Position numbers and translations under genes: made by a program. This document shows, piece after piece, positions 13,401-19,834 of a stretch of DNA of 47,259 bases. How positions within the stretch are numbered: the first letter of the stretch is position 1; every line of letters starts with the position of its first letter. Where the stretch lies: contig JAKALA010000028.1 in assembly GCA_021813325.1 (NCBI GenBank), positions 1 through 47,259 of the forward strand, in the 5' to 3' direction. This stretch comes from a bacterium. Lineage in GTDB: Bacteria; Verrucomicrobiota; Verrucomicrobiia; Limisphaerales; UBA11358. The notes under the pieces were generated by a model. That model saw only the letters and a list, made by a program, of their open reading frames with translations, was not told the DNA's origin and ran no database searches.

Positions 13401-13553
13401 GGCGATCTGATTCGTCGCCGCCACGGTCACGGGCGCGACCGCGTTGGTCGGGGCGTTCATCGCGGTGGGCGGAGCATTATTGACCGCCAACCAGAAAAAC
13501 CCGCCTGCCGCCAGCAGCAGCAGTCCCAAAGCAATCCAAATACTACGTTTCAT
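1404..13553 (-). CDS. Giant secreted S8 protease / lectin / LamG / pectate-lyase-like protein
   Basis: This encodes 4049 residues, predicted to be exported. The start is the ATG at 13553, which opens on a signal peptide (MKRSIWIALGLLLLAAGG); the frame extends 44 codons upstream through a hairpin and looks non-coding there. The S8 subtilase domain has Asp308 (NDSGID), His335 (GHGTHVAG), Asn445 (PAGNRG) and Ser702 (GTSMAAAE). A P-domain lies near 1160-1280. A second P-domain is split: about 1402-1483, 1655-1680 and 2260-2308. C-type lectin domain 1 (about 1510-1652) has WIGL, EPN (1601-1603) and WND. LamG-like domain 1 (about 1794-2174) contains lectin domain 2 (about 1892-2048). PPC-like beta modules follow. 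The pectate-lyase-like helix spans about 2671-3016, LamG-like domain 2 about 3022-3235, and a DxDxDG calcium-type tail about 3245-3298. Ig/cadherin-like modules lie near 3530-3710. The last ~110 residues are atypical (Cys, Arg). Thr-Asn pairs are very frequent. A role in secreted polymer capture or degradation is an inference; possible export by the adjacent pseudopilus system is a guess. Confidence 0.85.
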   Translation of the reverse strand: MKRSIWIALGLLLLAAGGFFWLAVNNAPPTAMNAPTNAVAPVTVAATNQIATTNVSVAATVAAAPANSVTATNTAPRTLRLSNTTKSLDELIKTPQAILLANAFLDTTKNLALSIPKQLQADAEPGAYIVQAKGVIDGQFRRVIAGAGGLIVSYIPNNAYLVQLSAAGAAVLAENQMVQAVLPYEPYYKVQSSLLGSAVDETPLKPGTALTVGLFAGDISATKKQLAGLRVKVIGQDVSPFGPVLRVLPPKDWTTLARLPIVQWIEPVHQRIAANDLSRPTVGLTDDSVTTTNFLDLSGQNVLVAVNDSGIDATHPDLTGRVLGLPADLTDTDGHGTHVAGIIAGDGAESLTVTNAQGSIMPGTNGQFRGMAPKARLYSLNYGHSDYVLQTNAALEGALISNNSWNYGDAGQYDLAAACYDAATRDAVPGSTGSQPVLFVFPAGNRGGGNDRGTGGSAETILSPGTAKNVITVGALELPRDITNIVTTVDAGITNQTAYWELATDSSSQVAAYSGRGNVGIGTEGDFGRFKPDVVAPGSFVVSTRSQQWDTNAYFNPTNVSATPYTGQIVNTNTLNFYGVSVPPNAVGVAIVITTNRFSTTFPADLPIYLRQSDYPTTTTYDYKTDKNSFYIPGDQGTAMAAYQNSGFYFAVGNSTNAPVNYDLTVYLYTTNDVGDLETVLQGMDDGLGTPPEYYRYETGTSMAAAEVSGVLALIQDYFTNKLQMTPSPALLKAMLINGSRPVGSYSLAFTNSINFQGWGLVNIANSLPFNSTNVSTKPDGTTPLPLFFKDQSSADALATGDSHTYVLTLNTNNSAQYVPLQATLVWTDPCGDPAAAIKLVNNLDLIITNLDTGEVYFGNDISPDVGYNLPWDTNTPPNLDTINNVENIILPPLLAGSYSITVVGRSVNVNAVTAHTNGVVQDYALVVTCGSGELTDTISSVAPMVSYANPTGDQLVTFIATTNSPLFDQFAGASSPLLGTNTLALGANTMWNSAGQVTIGQTNQWHFYVVTNTGPTADYTNAAFITFQSSTLSVPRMGVFAADAANATRPQADIDLYVSTDPSLTNLNPVVISNCLSGAAGSRSSLTQGGTEYAFYTNSAPGDVYYIGVKSEDHMAAEYAFLPVFTSTPFSLLDKNGNQIVNGLLLPVNIPDGNNAHPGVTNIFALAIYPMDIGKVTVTNLNEHQNFGDLVGSLTFGAKSVVLNTHDGLGNTYGTFPLVYDDSRNPMLGTRHSDGPGNLADYRGQSALGPWILSELDDSQTQTGRVSQLQLLIQPHRKLTEPGIVVTVPPLGWFVDYVEVPAGYTNLSFFATNLPPTIAPAPLQMYEKFGNEPTLTDYDLEADLTNCVLGSYPGGTFPGNSISVGPPLDKGLYFIGIYNPNPSQEAKVFLSATLGIGDVTQNTYTYTTNPITGNLPDDAVANSSLFVAATQLVSSVNVGIVVQSPRISDYTFTLVSPTGGRVLLMENRGGTDTNGAGSYVTSSSLNLYTMNSAPAGVALLSNPIQNPANSHYYYLLAQANWTDSESWADLLGGHLATVRNASEQGWIWNTFKSYGGVNRDLWIGLHDLAGDTTTVAADHMTNFFWVSGDTSNYRNWYPGEPNNGGGGVYGYEYFGFMDYFYGGLWNDGGDIPQMPGKTEPQNGLAEVYATAATNFSYLKFTDDTNLTQVPIKFAEPPFSLSEYLTNYSLCDFESSTNGNYRAPTNIVDAAGFWTVPTNLVTVSTVFTPIGKIYITVTNVVKLTNNQVSVVTDPSTSQSGSNYLALGMGTITRNIPVTPGGKYTLNYSYRGPGIVGWWRGEGNASDSSDPENNGNNGRLIGRFNFPDGEVGQAFQFQDAGTQFQFAGTNTYVQIPQSPTLDVGQGGGFTVEGWINPTNLARPQPLVEWLAHVPTNAAVTNLVIEAGPFLNRATGHYYYMLGATNWAVSEMWANELGGHLVTVDTANEQNWVYDNFANYNGMNHNLWIGLTNLNNSFVWSSGSAADNYTNWLSGQPVNCDGSHDFTFMLGGTNTESGLWVLADDNGFVCNSSATNKVYGVVEVNDIQTNGVQFWVSVTNSVVNPNVFVGGAGCLYANIVDTNFASHEIFSAPGLLQSNVYQHVALTYNTNSGLAALYLNGTNVASTNLGVFVPKTDGDVLLGRDMSRATNNYYGGKMDEISIYNRAISPAEDFAIYNVSANVTNGLTGKFDASTKSALGLAEAYISLGSTTNYLVGWNNQWQMNSFSFTATTNSIPLQIMGLQPGMLFDSFSLTKLPPDGLYYLPEQGLSSLTGVSAYGNWALQVWDNRLGQYVTNFTDLLSWQLTFVLESNAVVAATLPPETPVTSTVGPNQTVYYTVTVPTWAHYATNILVSSTYPVDLLFNQTNPPTESNPNDYTLLTGSTNGIGFPSLVANALPPELPLLPGKTYYLGVRNTNAHAATVVLEVDYDITPLTNGIPYSSVLSTNFSDEVRYFYFDVSSNIYEATFQLLDLSSNADLVISKGPPLPTLTNSDYGSFNVSNLDENIYVLTNSSPVPLNYGRWYVGVIKRDAGPLRYTVLAKELDMTNAPPKIIDLTNRVPVNFTSGPGAALTNFFRFSVTNMLAGGVTNLGLRFELYNLDGDADLTVQTNRLPLAPPFYQTSQNSGTRPELIFVYTNSVMTNLLGDWYLGVPNHESHLVHYTIVASIETNAYFPAFPGAAGSGGGAIGGRFGDVYHVTSLADSGPGTLREAVGAANRTVVFDVSGIINLTTPLLITNSYLTIAGQTAPCGGVSVAGDMTTVQSAHDVIIRNVRLRPDANSAEALQFSNVVNVIADHVSANWSANNLLSSVNSSNVTVQWSILADSLFVTNNPPPLGSGLRGGSGALSLHHNLYANNYSGNPALGDNLSLDFVNNVIYNWGLFSGMSPVSNSVTNQLNYACNYLIAGPDTATFGTNYAITNIAFWGGSTNSWIFQTNNFIDSDLNGILNGANTGWNMFTNRYTQFEHSFPLLPVPTDEAFLAYEKVLDFAGVNLGLRDLVDVDVVSKVRSQTGTLISTPPFSGLVSLWSGENNANDSFGSNNGFVTNGVIAYGAGEICKAFHFNGAGGYVQVPASTSLNVGLGSGFTLAGWIRPGNLSSQIPLLEWQFDGIDSGVHFWISAVAGSGPGCLYGNLMDTGNTSHLITSAGGILTSDYQYVALTYDKTTGMAFIYRNGVVVASSNLGIFTPKTTGNLLLGARTIAGGNLQFNYVGDLDEMSVFSRPLSQAEIQSIYNAGSGGKYGGTSNSRYLDTDQDGIPDFWEITFGTDRFVPSNNNDRNGDGYTDLEEYNNWLAAPHALTITNTPVGVDLKQVFGKTGNLTFSLTNAVNGSVYLTNVWDGVTNSGLFGYSFAVFNPTNQFNSGTNGFGYASFGVNVTNNDTMAYFGPVTVSVAVSAVPLLMNTNVPPAIITLTNTVPFTNANSAGSDFYKFTVTTNGAGDNPVAVLFEVLNPSGPVSLVARYGLPLPSLSSYDYISSPSTNLEQIGVSSNSVPVALTNGDWYLSVVNISSNSVTYTVKATAFYVALPPVFSFPTNTDVFTNLETTLFTTNCIATDLNNPPLPLTYALVNGPSNLTVSASGVINWTPSEAQGPSTKTVLVSVANALYSVTNSFTIVVTESNLPPILPNIPYQHVTVPDTLFVTNTAFDPDIPSNTLTYALLQAPAGAVIDSGTGLISWTPTVAQAGQSYVFTTKVTDYNPWAVNSQSLSATNNFNVVVLLPLPDGNTQTNNVLPGAIAWFSVKVPTNAIIATNTLFYSTNLPANVWFSTNIPPTIVNAGDVELLANASSGISVLSTTSAPAYFVPGNEYFLGVQNPNAQSIGFALGVDFVLRVSASIVYTNINGNYGFLLTWYARSNDVFRVQWTDSFPPTSWNTFTNIVTYDVGAFTSPKYTLFQFFDDGSQTGGFGVTRYYRIVNGSQPPPPAPAQTNQSASASSKLSGGTAMLNSRDAMILGYRIETPLIRYLNGTNAISILHQQASTIPAGRITTFVCCAGVPPLPSTANADWPITARPLAWELSCTNPIYAKRATNLSLVCMVCIPEFAPIGAAGY

Positions 13554-13643
13554 AAATTTACGCTTGTTGTTGTTCCCCAAGTTTTCAGTCAAACCGCCAA
13601 ACATCTTTTTGGGCCAGGCCCAATCGGCCCTGCCCGCCAAGGT

Positions 13644-13679
13644 TGGAAACCGTTTGCGTTCTGACCGCAAACGTTTCCA
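13644..13679 (-). terminator. Imperfect hairpin between the pseudopilin operon and the giant gene
   Basis: The arms 13644-13658 and 13666-13679 pair over 14 of 15 positions around a 7-base loop. It lies after the stop of the GspK-like gene and about 90 bases before the giant gene's start. No T-run follows on the minus strand, so it may be an attenuator or an RNA-stabilising hairpin rather than a classical terminator. Its presence argues against coding by the upstream extension of the giant frame. Confidence 0.4.
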
Positions 13680-13714
13680 CCCCACCGCTCCCCGGCGTTC
13701 GCACTAAATCCAGC

Positions 13715-16700
13715 TCAATCCGGTGGCAGCACGTTGTAACTCTCCACCGCCGTCGTGTAATTGGTGCCGGTGGCCGTGACGTGCTTGTCCAGCCGGATCA
13801 CGGCGCGAATGGCGCTTTCCGCCACCACCTGATAATTGGTCACCATTTTGAAATAATTCCCGCTCAACACCGTGCTGTTCTGCGCGGGTTTCAACGCTTG
13901 TCCGTAGCACGTGACCAGATACCGCGGCGCGCTGGGACACGACAATAGGGACATCATCTGCTGCGGCAGCCATTCGTAAACCTGGTCGCTGATGCCGTTG
14001 TTCAATTGCGACCGGCTTGACCGGTTCAAGTAAGGCGACCGGTCAGTAAGCGCCGGAACGGATAAAATATCCCCTTTCTCTTCAAACGTGCCCACCACGC
14101 CATCGGCGTTGGTGTAGATGGCCCGCGCGCTGTTGATGTTGGTTACCAGATAGTTGAGCGTGGAATAATCGCCTTCCAGGCCGGCCGGCTGGATGACCAA
14201 ATTGGCGAACGTGGCCGGATCTATTGAAATCCGGGCGTTTTTTACGTTGTTGGAAAGCACCTCCATGCCGCTGAACACCGCCGACCACGCGGCGAGATTG
14301 TCTTGATTGACCGAGAGCTGTCCACGCGTGGAGTTTGGGTTCAAACCCGTGGTAAACACGTCAAACAACATCCGATCCAGCAACGGCGCGCTGTTGGCGG
14401 CGTCAAAAACGTCGTAATCGCCCGTCCACGCCAGCCACGTGTTGGTGCCGGAATTAATCCGGTTGCCCTGCAATTGGTGCAGCACGTTCTGCGATTTCAG
14501 ATAAACCGTCTGCCACGGCGTGCCGCGATGCACCCGGCCAATCCAACCCTCGGTGGGATATTTGTTCGTCGGAAAATTCCAGCCATCCGAACTGGTGACC
14601 AGCGGATCCTTATAAATGGCATTCCACGCGTTGGTGAAATTGTAATCCAAGCTATCGAAGCCGATGGGCGCGGCTTTGCCCCACGGCTGATAACGTTCGT
14701 TCAAAACTGTGTAGCGCGGCATGGGAACCGCCGAGTTGTCCTGGATTTTGTTGAGCCCCGACAGCAAGGCGCCCTTGTTTTCCGAGCCAGTGTAGTTCAG
14801 ATCGCTGGCCAGATAATGCACCAGCGGATCGTTGGCCTGCCAGCCGGTGTAATCGTAAATCATTGCCGTGGGCGTGTAAGGCAATTGCACCACGGAATTC
14901 GTCGTATAATAATTGGGATTCATGCTTCCCAAGGCCAACCCAAGGAAATGTTTAAAGCCGTCGATCTCTTCTTGGGGAGTTAATCCAGTCACGCCCGTTA
15001 ACCCATTCCAATAACCCTGATTGTTTCGATATGGCGGACTGCCTATCGAAGCATTCCACTGGTTATCAATCCCAACCGGCACCACTGAGTTTTTTTTCAA
15101 AAATACGCTCCACATGTTATCGTAGCCCGGCGCGCTGCTGGTGGTCTTCAACACCGAACTGAGGTAGCGGTTCTTGTTTGGGCCGTTAAAATGAACGTAA
15201 TCGATGACGTGATACACGCCATTGGAAAAGTCCAGCATGGACAGTTGAAAACGGTTCGTGGTCAACAGGGTGAAGTTGGGCAGATCAAAGGATGTCCGGT
15301 TGGTTTCCCATCCGTAATTGAATGAATCTGGATAAAAGCCCGCCACTCCCGGCGGCGCTGAGCCGAAATACAAATCCGCGTTGGTCAACAAAATCGCAGA
15401 CCGCTGCAATGGAACTTTGAAGGAAGGTTCTGCATTATTGGCGTAGCCCGGCCATTTGCCGACGTAATAGGTATTGCCCATGACGTAGCCGGAAAATGCC
15501 CGCGGCGGCAGACCGTAATCGTTGGTGATCGCCATGGAAAGCGTGTCGCGAACATTGATATACACCGGGTTTGGATACGCGTTGGTGTAGGAATTCCAGC
15601 ACTCCACGCCAATCGAGTTGCTGATGGAAAACGAGTAGAGTTGGTTGGTAAACTGCAAATGAGTTGGCACCGAGGTATCGCCTGGTTTCCGGCCCACCTG
15701 CAATTTGCGCGTTACTTCCACCACCGTCTGCATGCCCAGTTTGTTGAAGTTGGGAAATCCTTTCCTCGCTCCGATGATCCACGGCACCCCGTAAACATTC
15801 ACAAACTGCCCAAGGTATTGAATGGGCTGATACAAGGGCGGAATGTTGGTAATCGCAGGCGAGTAATCATCAAACGGCGGGTCAAGCTGGTGGTCCTTCT
15901 CATTGACCACGGTATTTAGCAAACCGCCGCTGACGGGATTGGTGTAGCCCACCACGAACGCGTTTCCGGCCCGGTCATGCTCGAACATCGGGCGATACAC
16001 GTTGGGATAAAACTCGTTGGTCGAGGCCTCGTAGAGGTTGGCCGCCAGTTGCAAAATGCGGTTGACCGCCGGCGAATAGACATACTGACCGTTCACCCGC
16101 ACCGGAATGTTCGTAATGCTGACCACCGGGATTTCATTGGTCATGCCGAAATACGGCAGATTCGTCAGGCCCAGCCCGGAGGGATCATTGGCAATGACGT
16201 TGAAATTAACGTCGCGATGATAATAATTCGTGTTGATCCCATAAATCGAACTGAGGTAATTGGACGGGTTGCGCCGGAACCACATCTCCGAGTAAAGCCG
16301 CAACATCTGGTCCGCCGCCGCCACAAAAAAGTCGCGCGGACGCCACGGCACCTGGTTGGTTTCCGCGCCGGGAATGATTGTCACGCCGGTGACGACGCCG
16401 TAATTGTTATACCGCACCACCGCGTTGGAATAATTCAGGTTGATCTTGCCGCTCTCCGGCTCGGAGGCCGTGCCCAATTGCGCCATCAGCCGGTAAAACG
16501 TGTAACGATCGTAAGTGGATTTGCCCAGGCCCGCCTGCATCAGCCGATTGGTGAAGCTGTTGACACCGCTTGAAGCCGACATGGCGGGATTGAACAGATC
16601 GCTCGGCAAATTGTAAAATTGGTTGGTGCTCTCCGCCCCCGCCCACGGTAGCGAGGCGTTGTCCGCCCGCGGCACGTCGGCGTTGGTGTTCACGGTAATT

Positions 16701-17863
16701 TGCCAGGGTCCGTCGCCGTAACCGTCAATATTGTCAAAGGCAAACGCGCCGTTGAACGAGTTGTTGGGGAAGAGTTGGTTGACGCTGGCCAGCGAATTGT
16801 AGCGGTAGCCATAACGCCAGGACAGCAGCGCACGGGCATCTTCGAACGCCGAGCCTTTATTGTCGATATTTGGCTGGAAATAAATGTAGGGGTTCACGGT
16901 GGGGTTCACCGAGGTCGGCGAATCCCACTCGTTGGTATTCAAGTCGGCCAGGAACGCCGCCAGATTGAGTTCCCACGTGCCCACGCCCTGATTGCGCACA
17001 TAGCCGTCGCGGACCGAAAGCGTCTGGTTCAACACCTGATTGTGAATGGCGTTTAAATCCAGCGAATTGCCGATGGGCTGCGCCATAAACGCGTAACGGG
17101 CAATGAACGGATTGTTCGGCCCATGCGGCTGGTCCGGATGCTCCAGCACGCCCACCCACTCGGGATCGCCGGTTTCAAAATGATAAACGTAATTATTTTT
17201 GGCATCCACAACCGGTCGCCCCAGGTTGTCCAGATCCACCACCCAGCCGTTCGTTTCAAAGCGGCCGTTGCGGTTCAAATCGAGGTAATACCGGAAGTCA
17301 TAGCCGTAGCCGCCGCTGGCATTATTGGTGCGGATGTAAACCGGCGCCCGCGGCAGATATAGGAGATTGGCAATGTTTTGAACCTGATCAACCGGCGACA
17401 GCGGACCCGCCACACCGGTATTATAAAGGTCGTAGTTAACATTCGTGGGATTGGCCGGTCCGGAACCGTTTGGCCCGCCAACGCGATTGAATCCATACCC
17501 ATACTCGTAATTCGTCGAAACCAACAGGCGCTGGTTGTAGGCGGCCAGGTTGGTGGAACTCGTGATGTTGGCGGCGATCTGGGCTTCCGCCATGGCCAGC
17601 GCGGAGTCCGTGGCCAACCGGGCCATGGCGGTATCGGTGGTGGTGCTGACGGCATCGCGCTGACGACGCGACAACGCGATGAACGCCATGGCCATCACCA
17701 GCGTCACCGCCAGCATGATGAGCGTGATCACCAGCGCCATGCCCTCGCGCCGACGGCGCGAAGGCGGCAGGTTAAAGGCTGAAGGTTGAAGGGTTGGCAA
17801 CAGCGTCCGGTTTCTGCGAAAAACCGGCCACTTGCCACCTTCAACTGGAAACTTATTTTTCAT
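13715..17863 (-). CDS. Oversized GspK/PilX-like minor pseudopilin (1382 aa)
   Basis: This is the last gene of the pseudopilin operon. Its ATG overlaps the stop of the preceding gene (ATGA, 17860-17863). Residues 36-41 (RRRREG) are followed by MALVITLIMLAVTLVMAMAF, which resembles a prepilin peptidase site in front of a single membrane helix. There is no Glu at +5, as in GspK, the pseudopilus tip protein of type II secretion. GspK is normally about 300-350 residues; this one is roughly four times longer, with a long Asn/Tyr-rich exterior whose middle I do not recognise. The position after G-, H-, I- and J-like genes supports the GspK assignment. The large 'Verru_Chthon cassette protein A' family of Verrucomicrobium and Chthoniobacter is a possible relative, from memory. 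The first 40 residues are partly encoded by heptanucleotide repeats. The downstream giant protein may be a client, but this is only inferred from adjacency. Confidence 0.7.
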   Translation of the reverse strand: MKNKFPVEGGKWPVFRRNRTLLPTLQPSAFNLPPSRRRREGMALVITLIMLAVTLVMAMAFIALSRRQRDAVSTTTDTAMARLATDSALAMAEAQIAANITSSTNLAAYNQRLLVSTNYEYGYGFNRVGGPNGSGPANPTNVNYDLYNTGVAGPLSPVDQVQNIANLLYLPRAPVYIRTNNASGGYGYDFRYYLDLNRNGRFETNGWVVDLDNLGRPVVDAKNNYVYHFETGDPEWVGVLEHPDQPHGPNNPFIARYAFMAQPIGNSLDLNAIHNQVLNQTLSVRDGYVRNQGVGTWELNLAAFLADLNTNEWDSPTSVNPTVNPYIYFQPNIDNKGSAFEDARALLSWRYGYRYNSLASVNQLFPNNSFNGAFAFDNIDGYGDGPWQITVNTNADVPRADNASLPWAGAESTNQFYNLPSDLFNPAMSASSGVNSFTNRLMQAGLGKSTYDRYTFYRLMAQLGTASEPESGKINLNYSNAVVRYNNYGVVTGVTIIPGAETNQVPWRPRDFFVAAADQMLRLYSEMWFRRNPSNYLSSIYGINTNYYHRDVNFNVIANDPSGLGLTNLPYFGMTNEIPVVSITNIPVRVNGQYVYSPAVNRILQLAANLYEASTNEFYPNVYRPMFEHDRAGNAFVVGYTNPVSGGLLNTVVNEKDHQLDPPFDDYSPAITNIPPLYQPIQYLGQFVNVYGVPWIIGARKGFPNFNKLGMQTVVEVTRKLQVGRKPGDTSVPTHLQFTNQLYSFSISNSIGVECWNSYTNAYPNPVYINVRDTLSMAITNDYGLPPRAFSGYVMGNTYYVGKWPGYANNAEPSFKVPLQRSAILLTNADLYFGSAPPGVAGFYPDSFNYGWETNRTSFDLPNFTLLTTNRFQLSMLDFSNGVYHVIDYVHFNGPNKNRYLSSVLKTTSSAPGYDNMWSVFLKKNSVVPVGIDNQWNASIGSPPYRNNQGYWNGLTGVTGLTPQEEIDGFKHFLGLALGSMNPNYYTTNSVVQLPYTPTAMIYDYTGWQANDPLVHYLASDLNYTGSENKGALLSGLNKIQDNSAVPMPRYTVLNERYQPWGKAAPIGFDSLDYNFTNAWNAIYKDPLVTSSDGWNFPTNKYPTEGWIGRVHRGTPWQTVYLKSQNVLHQLQGNRINSGTNTWLAWTGDYDVFDAANSAPLLDRMLFDVFTTGLNPNSTRGQLSVNQDNLAAWSAVFSGMEVLSNNVKNARISIDPATFANLVIQPAGLEGDYSTLNYLVTNINSARAIYTNADGVVGTFEEKGDILSVPALTDRSPYLNRSSRSQLNNGISDQVYEWLPQQMMSLLSCPSAPRYLVTCYGQALKPAQNSTVLSGNYFKMVTNYQVVAESAIRAVIRLDKHVTATGTNYTTAVESYNVLPPD
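17769..17796 (-). repeat. Heptanucleotide repeat tract in the 5' end of the GspK-like gene
   Basis: On the plus strand the tract reads AGGTTAA, AGGCTGA, AGGTTGA and then the degenerate AGGGTTG. It lies inside codons for the leader peptide, before the membrane helix. Because the unit is 7 bp, gain or loss of one copy would shift the frame. Confidence 0.6.
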
Positions 17864-18813
17864 TGGTAAGCCGAGAGATCAATGTTCGGAATGGACACGC
17901 GCTGACGGAACAAATGCACGGCCCCCGATTGGTTCTTGAGGAAAAGACTGCGCCGGTCATTGGGCGGTGCCGCCGGCACGTTGGTTTGGAGCGATTCGGC
18001 CCGGGCCAAGGTGCTGTCTTCCATCACGCCCATTTCCAACACCACCGTGGCGGGCACGGTGTTGCTATACATGAAAAGCTGCGCCTCGCCGTAGCCGTCG
18101 CTGATGCCGCTGTCCTTGAGATAATCATAAAAACGGGTATTCACCACGTTGGTGTCGCCGTTGATTATCTGGTCATTGATCAAAAATCCCTTGGGATCTT
18201 CCGGTCGCACGGTGAGATGCACCACGCCATCGATCACATGGCTCAGGTTGGTCCACCAATCGACCCCGTTCAGTTCACTCGTAAATTGGTTATACAACGT
18301 CCACGGGGAATAAACGGCATTGGTTTCCGCATAAAACCGGTAAAGCGGATACAGCGGACTGGAGGAAGCCGTGTTCACAACGTAAGCCGCGGCCGTCCAT
18401 TTGGTGTTTTGCCGTCCCAGCACGAAGAAGTATTGCAGCAGATTGGTGCGCGCCACCGTGCTGCCGGGCAGGCTTTGCAACAATGGCTGGGCGGCATTGG
18501 CCAGCACAAAGAAATTCACCGGCGCCCGCACGTTTGCAGAGTAATTGCTCACTCCGCCGGACGGCGTCATGGTGTGCAGATCTGACACCATCAAATCCAT
18601 GGCCGCGCGGCTGCCTTCCAGCACATCGGTCTGCGTCACGGCCGAACGAAACGCCTTTTGCGTGCTGCTGAACACCGCCATCAGCACCAGCACGATCAAC
18701 GATAAAATCCCCACCACCACCATCACTTCCACCAGGGAGAAAGCGTGGCGCCCGGACGTCGGCCGAAGCGTCGCGCGTTGGCGGTCAGGATGGGTTGTCA
18801 AAGCTCGGCTCAT
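17860..18813 (-). CDS. GspJ/PilW-like minor pseudopilin
   Basis: This 317-residue protein has a 24-residue leader ending in GRHA, then FSLVEVMVVVGILSLIVLVLM. That is a prepilin peptidase site with Ala at -1, Phe at +1 and Glu at +5, followed by the hydrophobic helix. The C-terminal exterior is mixed alpha/beta in character and I recognise no further domain. In type II secretion, GspJ belongs to the I-J-K tip complex that starts the pseudopilus. The assignment to J rather than another minor pseudopilin rests on gene order (after I-like, before K-like) and length. The stop overlaps the K-like start by 4 bases and its own ATG overlaps the I-like stop (18810-18813), so the three genes look translationally coupled. 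It probably corresponds to one of the small 'Verru_Chthon cassette' proteins. Confidence 0.75.
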   Translation of the reverse strand: MSRALTTHPDRQRATLRPTSGRHAFSLVEVMVVVGILSLIVLVLMAVFSSTQKAFRSAVTQTDVLEGSRAAMDLMVSDLHTMTPSGGVSNYSANVRAPVNFFVLANAAQPLLQSLPGSTVARTNLLQYFFVLGRQNTKWTAAAYVVNTASSSPLYPLYRFYAETNAVYSPWTLYNQFTSELNGVDWWTNLSHVIDGVVHLTVRPEDPKGFLINDQIINGDTNVVNTRFYDYLKDSGISDGYGEAQLFMYSNTVPATVVLEMGVMEDSTLARAESLQTNVPAAPPNDRRSLFLKNQSGAVHLFRQRVSIPNIDLSAYQ

Positions 18814-19829
18814 AACGAATTGGTGAATGAATTCGGCTGGAAGTAATAGCCAAAGTAGAAAGTCTTGCCGTTAATCGGAACCGATCTGGTTGGCGCAATT
18901 TGGCCCGCCATCACGGTGCGGAAACTTTGGTGGCCTTCGCCAAGCACGCCGTTGGGATGCAGTGGCCAATCAAAGGTCAACCGCAACTCCCGCTGACGGG
19001 ACGCCAGTTGATTGGCAAAATCCGGCAGGTGAACCCAAAGCAGCGACTGGCCTGGAATATCGGACGCGGTGGTGTCTGCGGATGCCTGCCACCGGCTTCC
19101 TTGGTAAAGCACAATCTTGCCTTTGGTGTAGCTGCTGGCGGGTGGCCAGATTCCATCATAATAAAACCAGTTCGTGGAAACGGGCATGGGCGCATTTTCG
19201 CAGATCAACCGGTAGGTCAACGTGTCGCCCCGCATGATGTCATTGTCCTGGGGCGGCTTCTCCGCCGCCAAACCGCTGATGGACCGGACATACGCCATCA
19301 CATGGTTGCTGTAAAAGCTTTGGCCGTAGGGATAATTGACCGGCATCCCGTTCGTCCCGGTAAATAGCGGCAAGCTCATCAGCCCGATGATATTCGCGTT
19401 ATTGGTTAGGACTGGAAGTCCAGTGAAGGGCGCATTTAAATAAGTATAGCCATAGACTCCCCCGCTCGTCGTGTATGAACCACTGCCCGGATTATAACTA
19501 TAAAAAGTCTGATAATTCGTGATGGCATACACGGCATTGGTCAGTTGCGTTCCTCCTTGGACGCCACTGCGGATGGCTTCCAGCAACACGGTGGCATCCT
19601 GATTGATGGTCGTTTCATCCTTCACGTCGCGCTGGGTGTTCATGCCGTAGGGCAACACGCCGAGAATGGCCACCAAGGCAAAACTGATGATGGCCAGGCA
19701 GATCGCAATTTCCATCATCGTGAAACCGCTGGCCGCGCGGGCGGAACCACGAACGTTCGCAATCGCCGACGGCGGGTTACCGGAACGCAAGCCATGGGAA
19801 GCTTGAAATTGGGAGATGGAAAGTTTCAT
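18810..19829 (-). CDS. GspI/PilV-like minor pseudopilin
   Basis: This 339-residue prepilin-like protein has a long 35-residue leader (ending RAASG), then FTMMEIAICLAIISFALVAI with Glu at +5. PilV/GspI proteins commonly begin FTLLEV and carry a broken hydrophobic helix like this one. It is much longer than classical GspI (about 120 residues), so the exterior domain is specific to this group and has no recognised fold. It sits between the H-like and J-like genes: 5 bases separate it from the H-like stop and it overlaps the J-like start by ATGA. The leader before the cleavage site is unusually long and low in charge; a later start is unlikely because no in-frame Met precedes the cleavage motif closely. 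Confidence 0.72.
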   Translation of the reverse strand: MKLSISQFQASHGLRSGNPPSAIANVRGSARAASGFTMMEIAICLAIISFALVAILGVLPYGMNTQRDVKDETTINQDATVLLEAIRSGVQGGTQLTNAVYAITNYQTFYSYNPGSGSYTTSGGVYGYTYLNAPFTGLPVLTNNANIIGLMSLPLFTGTNGMPVNYPYGQSFYSNHVMAYVRSISGLAAEKPPQDNDIMRGDTLTYRLICENAPMPVSTNWFYYDGIWPPASSYTKGKIVLYQGSRWQASADTTASDIPGQSLLWVHLPDFANQLASRQRELRLTFDWPLHPNGVLGEGHQSFRTVMAGQIAPTRSVPINGKTFYFGYYFQPNSFTNSL

Positions 19830-19834
19830 TCGGC

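Noticed and set aside
13554-13685. N-terminal extension of the giant protein by 44 residues
   Set aside because: It would place a basic, hairpin-encoded stretch before an obvious signal peptide; the ATG at 13553 gives a normal export signal.
17769-17796. Reading the heptamer tract as a CRISPR-like array
   Set aside because: Units are 7 bp, contiguous and without spacers.
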